Below are positions 1 through 5,756 of a stretch of DNA of 5,756 nucleotides, one piece after another. Below the pieces are notes generated by a model. It made no database searches, was not told the DNA's origin, and was given only the letters and a program-made list of their open reading frames with translations. Every line of letters begins with the position of its first letter. Positions within the stretch are counted from its first letter, which is position 1. Made by a program: the position numbers and the translations under genes. The stretch is from an uncultured Alphaproteobacteria bacterium (GTDB taxonomy: Bacteria > Pseudomonadota > Alphaproteobacteria > RF32 > CAG-239), in assembly GCA_900553115.1 (NCBI GenBank), contig USCF01000075.1, forward strand, positions 1 through 5,756, written 5' to 3'.

Positions 1-1494
1 GCTATTGGCGGCGTTAAGGGGCTGACTTTTATTTTGGGCGGCGACGGACGTTATTATAATAAAATCGCCATTCAAAAAATTATGAAAATGGCAGCTGCAA
101 ATGGTATGAAAAAAATGATTGTCGGTCAAAATGGATTTATTTCTACTCCGGCATCATCGCACGTGTTATTGATGAACAAAGCTGACGGCGGTTTTGTACT
201 TTCAGCTTCTCATAATCCTGGGGGAATCAATGGCGATTTTGGTATAAAATATGCTATAGCTTCCGGCGGTCAATGCCCAACTTCTATCAGCGATAAAATT
301 TATGAAATTTCCAAAACAATCAGCGAATATAAAACTCTGGATGAACCAGATGTTGATTTGAGCAAATTAGGTACTCAAAAACTCGGCAATATGGAAATTG
401 AAGTTATTGATCCGGTAAAAGATTATGTTGAGATGATGGAAAAAATCTTTGACTTTGCCGCTATCAAAAAATTGTTTGCCAATGGTTTTACGATGGTGTT
501 TGACGCTATGAACGCCGTAACCGGTCCTTATGCCCGCAAGATTTTTGAAGAAATTTTAGGCGCAAAACAAGGCTCGGTTTTGAACTATGTTCCTTTGGAA
601 GACTTTGGCGGTTTACACCCAGATCCAAATTTGATATATGCTAAAACGCTGGTCGATTTAATGTATTCGGATAAAGCTCCTGATTTTGGCGCCGCTAATG
701 ACGGCGACGGCGACCGTAATATGATTTTAGGTAAAAAGTTTTTTGTTACTCCGAGTGATAGTTTAGCTATTTTGACAGATAATTATAAACTTATTCCGGC
801 TTACAAAAACGGGATTTACGGCGTGGCTAAATCGGCAGCAACTTCAACTGCTGTTGGCCGTGTAGCCGAAGCATTGCAAATTGGTTATTATGAAGTACCA
901 ACCGGTTGGAAATATTTTTGTAATTTGATGGATAGCAATCGCATTACATTTTGCGGAGAAGAGAGCTTTGGCACCGGTTCAAGCCATATTCGCGAAAAAG
1001 ATGGTATTTGGGCAGTTCTGTTTTGGCTTAATATTATTGCCGCAACCGGAAAATCGGTGCAAGAAATTACCGAAGAACATTGGAAAAAATATGGCCGCAG
1101 CTATTATATGCGCAACGATTATGAAGGGTTGGATACGGAAATTGCCAACAAACTTATGGCTGATTTGGAAAGCCGTTTGCCTAATTTGGCTGGCAAAACT
1201 TTGGGCGATTACACTGTATCAGAAGCTAAGCCGTTTATTTATAATGATCCGGTTGACGGCAGTTCGACTAAAAACGGTTTGATAGTTTACTTTACCGATA
1301 AATCGCGTATTGTTTACCGCTTGTCCGGAACCGGTACAAACGGGGCAACACTGCGTGTTTATTTAGAACGTTATGAAACCAAAGATTTGAATGAAAATGT
1401 TGAAAATATGCTGGAAAATCTGGCTGATGTTTCACGTCAAATCGGTGAAATTACCGAACGCACAGGCAAGGTAAAAGCTGACGTTTTGACCTAG
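1..1494 (+). CDS. pgm: Phosphoglucomutase (alpha-D-glucose), 5'-truncated by window edge
   Basis: Interconverts glucose 1-phosphate and glucose 6-phosphate (EC 5.4.2.2) in the cytoplasm, linking glycolysis with nucleotide-sugar, glycogen and envelope polysaccharide synthesis. The frame is open from base 1, so the true start lies outside; 497 codons are present. Compared with about 540 residues for rhizobial ExoC/Pgm, roughly 40 N-terminal residues, including the TSGLRKK-type loop, are missing. The first in-window TTG (34) falls inside the conserved GGDGRYYN block and is not the start. Counting from base 1, visible motifs are the catalytic phosphoserine in SASHNPGG (Ser at codon 70, bases 208-210), the metal-binding loop DGDGDRN (codons 234-240), the sugar-binding loop CGEESFGTGS (codon 318 on) and the phosphate-binding RLSGTGT (codon 440 on). 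The C-terminus (ERTGKVKADVLT) aligns with the normal family end. No active-site residue is lost. The family is the PGM1-like type shared by eukaryotes and alphaproteobacteria, not the GlmM/AlgC type. It lies 22 bases before cckA with no terminator between, so cotranscription is likely. Confidence 0.95.
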   Translation, partial: AIGGVKGLTFILGGDGRYYNKIAIQKIMKMAAANGMKKMIVGQNGFISTPASSHVLLMNKADGGFVLSASHNPGGINGDFGIKYAIASGGQCPTSISDKIYEISKTISEYKTLDEPDVDLSKLGTQKLGNMEIEVIDPVKDYVEMMEKIFDFAAIKKLFANGFTMVFDAMNAVTGPYARKIFEEILGAKQGSVLNYVPLEDFGGLHPDPNLIYAKTLVDLMYSDKAPDFGAANDGDGDRNMILGKKFFVTPSDSLAILTDNYKLIPAYKNGIYGVAKSAATSTAVGRVAEALQIGYYEVPTGWKYFCNLMDSNRITFCGEESFGTGSSHIREKDGIWAVLFWLNIIAATGKSVQEITEEHWKKYGRSYYMRNDYEGLDTEIANKLMADLESRLPNLAGKTLGDYTVSEAKPFIYNDPVDGSSTKNGLIVYFTDKSRIVYRLSGTGTNGATLRVYLERYETKDLNENVENMLENLADVSRQIGEITERTGKVKADVLT

Positions 1495-1505
1495 GTTTTG
1501 CTTGC

Positions 1506-1509
1506 AGGA
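1506..1509 (+). promoter_or_regulatory. Ribosome binding site of cckA
   Basis: AGGA sits 7 bases before the ATG at 1517, in the 22-base gap after the pgm stop codon (TAG, 1492-1494). It is a modest Shine-Dalgarno match but correctly spaced and supports the 1517 start. The gap is too short to hold a normal promoter, so a cckA-specific promoter, if any, would have to lie inside pgm. Confidence 0.6.
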
Positions 1510-1516
1510 TAAATAA

Positions 1517-4147
1517 ATGCTTAAAGACATAAACAGACGGCGTCCGGATAGGCAGTTAGAAAGAAATTTGGTCTTTCTGGCTTATGCCATTATGCTTATG
1601 TCTTTGAGCTTGTTTGCCTTGTTTTTATATCCTCAGTATACGTTTTATATCATTATTTCTATTGTGGTGTGGAATATTTTGTGTATTCTCATCACTATTC
1701 GTATTTTGAAGGTTAGCGAAAACGCTATTGGTTTTGGTGCTTTGGCGGCGGAAATTTTAAACGATAAAAACAAATATAATCGTATAGACAATGCTATGGG
1801 CGTGCCGATTTTGGCTAATAAGGCGGCGCTTGATTATTTTAAGAATGATTCGGTTTTAGATTTTTTGGAACATAATATTATCGATTCCGCAGCAAATAAG
1901 TTGGATTTGCAAAAATTATCATCAGCGGTCAATAAGTTGCAAGAAGCTACGGTGCGCCTTTCTATTTGCCCCAGCAAAAACAGTGTGTTTGTGGCCGAAG
2001 AATGGCTGAAAGTCAGCGTTAAACCGATTTATCTTAATAAGGCTGATATTTTTGAAGACGAATTTTCACTCAAAAAAATTCGCAAAGAAACCTATATTTT
2101 TTGGACGGTAGAAAATATAACCGCCTATAAAAATATGGAACAGGTTTATCAAGATGAAATGTCCTCGTTGCATAACTTCCTCGATTTTTTACCGGTTGGT
2201 CTGTATAATTGCGACGGCGAGGGAAAAATTGAATATATCAACGACACATTTGCCGGTTATTTGCAGATTGATAAAAATGACGCAGTCGGCAAATCGGTTG
2301 ATAGTTTTGTGGCCTATAAGCCGGAACAGTTGCATAACAATACCGGTATTTTTAACGGCAATATAATTTTCAAAACTGCGGCGGGTAATGCCGAGGCTTT
2401 CGTGCGCCAGCAAAATGTACGTGAAAATTCAGAGCTGAAAACCCGCGGCGTGGTTATTTGGAATTTGCCGAATGACAATGATTTGAAAAATAATCTCAAT
2501 GAATTGTCAGATAAATTTGAATGGCTGTTTTCAACGGCTCCGGTCGGTATTATATTTGCGGATAAGCAACAAAAAATTATTGAGCTAAACCAGCAAGTTG
2601 AAGATATTTTTGAAAAGTCAGCTTCCGAGATAAAGCATAAAAAAATATGCGATTATTTTAAAGATGAAGCTAAGGCAAAAATAAAAGCTGCTATTGCTGA
2701 ATATGCGCAAGGTAAAGAAAATTCCTATGATTTTGAAGCGACTTTGGTGTTTACAAAAGAAGAGAAGAATATCCAAATTCATCTAAGCCCGATGACGCGG
2801 CATTATTCCAACAAAAATGGCGAAATTGATGGTGTGATTATGTATTTGACTGATACCACCAACAAGCGTAATTTGGAAATGCAAGTGGCTCAGGCGCAAA
2901 AAATGCAGGCATTCGGTCAGCTTGCCGGTGGTGTTGCTCATGATTTTAATAACCTTTTAACGGCGGTTATCGGTTATTGTGACTTATTGATTCAAAGGCA
3001 CGGTGTCGGCGACCCGTCATTTTCGGATTTGACTCAGCTCAAGCAAAACGCTACCCGAGCAGCTTATGTAGCTCGCCAGTTATTGACTATTTCCCGCAAG
3101 CAGCCGCTAAATCCAAAACTACTAGATGTGACTGAAGCTTTTACGGAAATAGACCATTTACTTTCTCGATTGATAGGCGAACAGGTTCGTTTTCAAATTA
3201 GTTTTGCCTCAGATTTGGGTTATATAAGGGTTGATCCAGTGCAATTTTCGCAAGTTATGCTCAATTTGGCGATTAATGCTAAAGACGCGATGAATGGCAA
3301 AGGTACTCTCAGCATTGTAACAAGAGGAGAGCGTATAAACGAGCCGTATCACTTTGGCGCCGATATTATAAACCCTGGTGATTTTGTTGTTATCAGCGTG
3401 ACTGACACCGGTTGCGGAATACCGCCGGAAAATATAAATCGCATTTTTGAGCCGTTTTTCTCAACCAAAAAGAATATTGTTGGTTCAGGCACGGGCTTGG
3501 GATTGGCAATGGTTTATAGTATTGTCCGTCAAATGGAAGGATTCATCAAAGTTCACAGCGAGCTTGGCAAGGGTACGACTTTTGAAATTTATCTTCCGGC
3601 CTATGAAAGTGATAAAGCCGAGCAGGTTCAGCAAGAACCGCAAAAGGAAATAATCCGCGACAAGGCTGGAAACGCGGCGTTGGAAACAGTGCTGCCGATT
3701 GGCGGAACTAACCAAAAACCTATTTTGGGTATGAATGTTTCGGCCTTTGACAGCTTGCGTAGTTTGTCAATAAAATCCGGCGAAATAAAAGTTTTGTTTG
3801 TTGAAGATGAAAAAGCTGTCCGCACAGTTGGTGTCAGAGGTTTGCGCCGCAAAGGATTTGATGTGGTTGAGTGTATATCTGCAGAAAATGCTTTGGAGCA
3901 TATTGAAAAAGGCGAAAAATTTGATATGATGATTACCGATATGATGATGCCGGGGCTGAGCGGTGCGGAACTAGCAAAGATTGTTCATACCAAATATCCG
4001 GAAATGAAAATAATTTTGGCTTCCGGCTATTCCGAAGAAATAGCACGCAAGGAGTTGGCGGGCTCATCAGATTTTTATTTTATGGGCAAACCGTATAGTT
4101 TGGAAGATTTACACCGTAAGGTACAAGAAGTGTTGACGGAAAAATGA
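1517..4147 (+). CDS. cckA: CckA-like hybrid sensor histidine kinase (cell-cycle phosphorelay)
   Basis: Inner-membrane hybrid kinase of 876 residues. In alphaproteobacteria CckA autophosphorylates, passes phosphate to its own receiver, then via ChpT to CtrA and CpdR; it can also act as a phosphatase. Order: basic N-terminus; two membrane helices (about 18-38 and 42-62) with a tiny loop; a PAS-like region (about 85-205) ending in WTVENITAYKNMEQ, typical of a PAS C-edge; PAS (about 219-325); PAS (about 330-440); a short helix; HisKA with LAGGVAHDFNNLLTAVIGY (His475; Asp476 and Asn479 fit a bifunctional kinase/phosphatase); HATPase with N-box NLAINAKDAM (583-592), DTGCGIP (630-636), FEPFFSTK and GSGTGLGLAM (656-665); a Gln/Glu-containing linker (about 700-755); receiver with VLFVEDE (759-765), phosphoacceptor Asp808, Ser836 and Lys858. 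All catalytic residues are present. The run from QAQKMQAFGQL through HDFNNLLT and the RLIGE segment is the CckA signature, which sets it apart from generic hybrid kinases. It is longer than Caulobacter CckA (691 residues). ChpT and CtrA are not in the window. Confidence 0.9.
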   Translation: MLKDINRRRPDRQLERNLVFLAYAIMLMSLSLFALFLYPQYTFYIIISIVVWNILCILITIRILKVSENAIGFGALAAEILNDKNKYNRIDNAMGVPILANKAALDYFKNDSVLDFLEHNIIDSAANKLDLQKLSSAVNKLQEATVRLSICPSKNSVFVAEEWLKVSVKPIYLNKADIFEDEFSLKKIRKETYIFWTVENITAYKNMEQVYQDEMSSLHNFLDFLPVGLYNCDGEGKIEYINDTFAGYLQIDKNDAVGKSVDSFVAYKPEQLHNNTGIFNGNIIFKTAAGNAEAFVRQQNVRENSELKTRGVVIWNLPNDNDLKNNLNELSDKFEWLFSTAPVGIIFADKQQKIIELNQQVEDIFEKSASEIKHKKICDYFKDEAKAKIKAAIAEYAQGKENSYDFEATLVFTKEEKNIQIHLSPMTRHYSNKNGEIDGVIMYLTDTTNKRNLEMQVAQAQKMQAFGQLAGGVAHDFNNLLTAVIGYCDLLIQRHGVGDPSFSDLTQLKQNATRAAYVARQLLTISRKQPLNPKLLDVTEAFTEIDHLLSRLIGEQVRFQISFASDLGYIRVDPVQFSQVMLNLAINAKDAMNGKGTLSIVTRGERINEPYHFGADIINPGDFVVISVTDTGCGIPPENINRIFEPFFSTKKNIVGSGTGLGLAMVYSIVRQMEGFIKVHSELGKGTTFEIYLPAYESDKAEQVQQEPQKEIIRDKAGNAALETVLPIGGTNQKPILGMNVSAFDSLRSLSIKSGEIKVLFVEDEKAVRTVGVRGLRRKGFDVVECISAENALEHIEKGEKFDMMITDMMMPGLSGAELAKIVHTKYPEMKIILASGYSEEIARKELAGSSDFYFMGKPYSLEDLHRKVQEVLTEK
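4144..4147 (+). other. Overlapping stop/start junction of cckA and hdaA
   Basis: The sequence ATGATGA at 4144-4150 contains the cckA stop (TGA, 4145-4147) and two possible hdaA starts, ATG at 4144 (4-base overlap) and ATG at 4147 (1-base overlap). A weak purine stretch, ACGGA at 4136-4140, lies 3 bases before the first and 6 before the second, so spacing slightly favours 4147. The two proteins would differ by one Met. Such overlaps usually mean that translation of the second gene is coupled to the first. Confidence 0.8.
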
Positions 4148-4896
4148 TGACAGACGAAGATGAAGAATTAAAACAGATACCGTTTGATTTTGCGCCGCGT
4201 ACATATATGGGACGTGAGGATTTTATGGTTGCTCCTTGCAATAAAGAGGCGTTTAACATGGTCGATTCTTGGCCGAATTGGCTGACACAAGGGCTGATTA
4301 TTTATGGTCCGAAAGGCTGCGGAAAATCTCATCTGGCTAATTTGTTTGCCGATAAAGTGAAAATTTTTGCCGATAAGCCGATAAAAGTTTCACTTATAAA
4401 CGCTTCACGCATCAATTTGCGCAATGTTAATAAAATAGCAAATGAAAATCAAAGCATTGTCGTTGAAAATTTGACGCCGAAAGCCAATATGGAAGCTTTG
4501 TTTCATTTGTTTAATCTTTATAACACAGAAGGGCGTTATATGCTGTGGACGGCAGAGCAAGCACCAAGCCGAATGGCGTTTGCGCTAAAAGATTTGCAGT
4601 CGCGTTTGAATATGTTGCCATGCGTTGAAATAAAAGAGCCTGATGATATAATGTTGCAAACATTGATTGTCAAACTGTTTAACGACCGACAGATTTTGAT
4701 TAGTCCCGATGTGTTGAATTTTATTGTCAGCAACGCACCGCGTTCTTTTGAATATATAGGTAAGTTGGTGGAAGAGTGCGATAATATTTCTTTGGCTTAT
4801 CAGTGTGCCATAAATTATAATGTTGTGAAAATGGCTATGGATATTTTGGCTCAGTCAGATAACAGACAGCCGGATTTGTTTGATGTTCTATATTAA
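4144..4896 (+). CDS. hdaA: HdaA-like DnaA-related AAA+ protein (regulatory inactivation of DnaA)
   Basis: Family members bind the DNA polymerase beta clamp and stimulate hydrolysis of ATP bound to DnaA, preventing re-initiation of replication. This 250-residue protein has the DnaA AAA+ core but neither the DnaA N-terminal domain nor the DNA-binding domain IV. An N-terminal clamp-binding-type segment QIPFDF (11-16) precedes GREDFMVAPCN (23-33), a block typical of alphaproteobacterial HdaA. Walker A is GPKGCGKS (55-62). The Walker B position reads IVVENL (105-110), with Asn109 where an acidic residue is usual. Box VII is LQSRL with the arginine-finger candidate Arg154, followed by EPDD (165-168), VKLFNDRQI (176-184) and sensor II in APRSFEYI (Arg200). 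The C-terminus ends in QPDLFDVLY, a second clamp-motif look-alike. Length fits the short alphaproteobacterial Hda group. The alternative, a DnaA paralogue of unknown role, is less likely because the alignment with the HdaA pattern runs the full length. It overlaps cckA and is probably translationally coupled to it. Confidence 0.85.
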   Translation: MMTDEDEELKQIPFDFAPRTYMGREDFMVAPCNKEAFNMVDSWPNWLTQGLIIYGPKGCGKSHLANLFADKVKIFADKPIKVSLINASRINLRNVNKIANENQSIVVENLTPKANMEALFHLFNLYNTEGRYMLWTAEQAPSRMAFALKDLQSRLNMLPCVEIKEPDDIMLQTLIVKLFNDRQILISPDVLNFIVSNAPRSFEYIGKLVEECDNISLAYQCAINYNVVKMAMDILAQSDNRQPDLFDVLY

Positions 4897-4900
4897 CAGA

Positions 4901-4905
4901 AAGGA
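4901..4905 (+). promoter_or_regulatory. Ribosome binding site fixing the start of the last gene
   Basis: AAGGA, within the purine run AGAAAGGAAAAAAA, lies 7 bases before the ATG at 4913. It falls just after the hdaA stop (TAA, 4894-4896). It selects the 4913 start over the in-frame upstream TTG (4880) and ATG (4883), which lie inside hdaA and would add a charged, non-conserved N-terminal tail in front of the membrane helix. Confidence 0.8.
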
Positions 4906-4912
4906 AAAAAAC

Positions 4913-5632
4913 ATGAAAAAACTAGATTTTTTATTGACTAAAAAGTGGATTGGGGCAGCTGTGTTTTTGTTGTTTTGCCTTGGGTATTCATTATATGTAG
5001 GCTCAATGGCAAGCAATATCACGAATATGTATATGCCGATTATCAAAAATAACGCGGCAGATTTTTTGCCGATTACCATTGAAAACGGTATGATTTCTAA
5101 GCCGCAGAATACCAAAATTGAAAAAGTTTATGGTGAAGGCGCAGAAAAATTTAAGGCTGTATTAGACACCAGAACTGAAGAGTTTGAACCATCGCTGCTG
5201 ACCGAAAGCGGTATTTATATCAGCCGTGCCGCCGTTTATACCGTTAACAACGCCAAAAATGAAGTGCGTATCAATAGCTTGCGTGATGTTCCGAATATGG
5301 TTGTTGACCAAGAAGTTGTAAACGCCTTTTTAAGTGGAGTAGAAGGCTATGTTATGCCGGTTATAGTCAGCCTGACATTTTTGGGTTTTGTTCTTTACGG
5401 CCTGATAATTATGGGAATATATTCTCTGATTTTGCATTGGATAATGTCAGCTTGCTACAAAGCTCCATATAATCAAACTTTGCGCATTACTGTTTACAGC
5501 TATGTTTTGATTAGTTTGCTAAGCGCGTTTTCTTTGATAAACCATACTTTTTGGCTGGGCTTTATTTTAGCTGCGGTGGCAAATTTTGTGGTTAATAATT
5601 CTAAAGCAAACACAAAAGAACAAGCCGCTTAA
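4913..5632 (+). CDS. Integral membrane protein with extracytoplasmic domain, DUF1189-like, function unknown
   Basis: A 239-residue membrane protein with no established function. After the basic start MKKLDF comes a membrane helix (about 12-31), probably an uncleaved anchor since no clear signal-peptidase site is visible. A soluble region follows (about 32-145). Then come a long hydrophobic stretch (about 146-178) and two further helices (about 191-208 and 211-228), with a short polar tail ending in KEQAA. Lys183 and Arg191 between helices 2 and 3, together with the N-terminal lysines, fit cytoplasmic termini and a periplasmic soluble domain. That domain has the pattern FLPITIENGMISKP, then AVLDT, then a segment around ESGIYISRAAVY; this 'LP-x-I-x-x-G' then 'V-x-D-T' layout recalls DUF1189 proteins. 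The family assignment is tentative and made from memory. No catalytic motif or lipobox is seen. It lies 16 bases after hdaA and ends just before the terminator, so it is the last gene of the unit. A role in envelope sensing alongside CckA is possible but unsupported by sequence. Confidence 0.55.
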   Translation: MKKLDFLLTKKWIGAAVFLLFCLGYSLYVGSMASNITNMYMPIIKNNAADFLPITIENGMISKPQNTKIEKVYGEGAEKFKAVLDTRTEEFEPSLLTESGIYISRAAVYTVNNAKNEVRINSLRDVPNMVVDQEVVNAFLSGVEGYVMPVIVSLTFLGFVLYGLIIMGIYSLILHWIMSACYKAPYNQTLRITVYSYVLISLLSAFSLINHTFWLGFILAAVANFVVNNSKANTKEQAA

Positions 5633-5655
5633 TCTATTGTTATACGCAAAAAATA

Positions 5656-5690
5656 CCCCGCATATATGGTTGCCTATGTGCGGGGATTTT
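5656..5690 (+). terminator. Rho-independent terminator closing the operon
   Basis: CCCCGCA (5656-5662) pairs perfectly with TGCGGGG (5679-5685). The stem extends through a G-T wobble (5663/5678) and weaker A-T pairs towards a small TTG-containing loop near 5670-5672. ATTTTGTTTC follows the stem on the + strand. The A-run at 5648-5653 before the stem would read as a T-run on the opposite strand, so the hairpin could work in both directions. It starts 23 bases after the stop codon at 5632 and is the only convincing terminator in the window. Confidence 0.85.
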
Positions 5691-5756
5691 GTTTCTGGTA
5701 TAAAAAGTTTTGTGTAAAACCTTATATTTTATATTTGGATAATTTTTATATTTTTT

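Noticed and set aside
968..1282. Alternative-frame + strand reading of 104 residues inside pgm
   Set aside because: It lies wholly within the conserved pgm coding sequence in another frame, has no recognisable motif and no ribosome binding site, so it is a shadow.
34..1494. TTG at 34 as the start of the phosphoglucomutase
   Set aside because: It cuts into the conserved GGDGRYYN region; the reading frame is open to base 1 and the family has about 40 more residues upstream, so the gene is truncated by the window.
1495..1516. CtrA-type TTAA-N7-TTAA site between pgm and cckA or in the other gaps
   Set aside because: No such paired half-sites were seen in the gaps at 1495-1516 or 4897-4912, or in the 3' tail.
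3485..3852. Minus-strand open frames opposite the kinase HATPase, linker and receiver
   Set aside because: They mirror strongly conserved kinase coding sequence, and their translations show no family resemblance.
4880..4912. Upstream in-frame TTG/ATG starts for the last membrane protein
   Set aside because: They lie inside the hdaA coding region without a good ribosome binding site, while AAGGA is ideally spaced for the ATG at 4913.
5707..5720. Small hairpin GTTTT-GTGT-AAAAC after the terminator
   Set aside because: A five-pair, mostly A-T stem in very AT-rich DNA is expected by chance and has no supporting context.
5710..5756. Possible promoter in the AT-rich tail (GATAAT at 5738-5743 as a -10)
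   Set aside because: No -35-like hexamer lies at proper spacing and no downstream gene is visible; AT-rich sequence gives such matches easily.

Overview
The window is a compact, AT-rich (by eye about 40% G+C) stretch carrying four genes, all on the + strand. They are best read as the distal part of one operon from an alphaproteobacterium. The taxonomic call rests on three genes. The phosphoglucomutase resembles the ExoC/Pgm type of rhizobia. The hybrid kinase has the motif set of CckA, the alphaproteobacterial cell-cycle phosphorelay kinase. The third gene is the short DnaA-related AAA+ protein HdaA, in its alphaproteobacterial form. The low G+C is unlike Caulobacter or rhizobia and suggests an AT-rich lineage, such as host- or gut-associated alphaproteobacteria; that last step is inference.

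Layout: (1) positions 1-1494 hold the 3' part of pgm, entering from the left edge and lacking roughly the first 40 codons. (2) After a 22-base gap with no terminator comes cckA (1517-4147), a membrane-anchored hybrid histidine kinase with two transmembrane helices, a weak PAS-like region, two clear PAS domains, HisKA, HATPase and a C-terminal receiver. (3) hdaA (4144-4896) overlaps the cckA stop codon in an ATGATGA junction. (4) 16 bases later, behind a strong Shine-Dalgarno sequence, lies a 239-residue membrane protein of unknown function that resembles DUF1189 (4913-5632). A GC-rich hairpin with a T-rich tail (about 5656-5690) closes the transcription unit. The last ~65 bases are very AT-rich and hold nothing I can call.

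How the genes fit together: in model alphaproteobacteria CckA feeds phosphate through ChpT to CtrA, which controls the cell cycle and, in Caulobacter, represses replication initiation. HdaA with the beta sliding clamp inactivates DnaA after initiation. Here two brakes on replication that act through different proteins are encoded in overlapping genes. An envelope protein follows them and a sugar-phosphate enzyme precedes them. The overlap is seen directly; co-regulation is inferred. The most notable details are this cckA-hdaA coupling, a second clamp-binding-like motif at the HdaA C-terminus, an altered Walker B in HdaA, an enlarged CckA sensor region, and an uncharacterised extracytoplasmic-domain protein in the same unit. 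No mobile elements, CRISPR arrays, tRNA or rRNA genes were seen.
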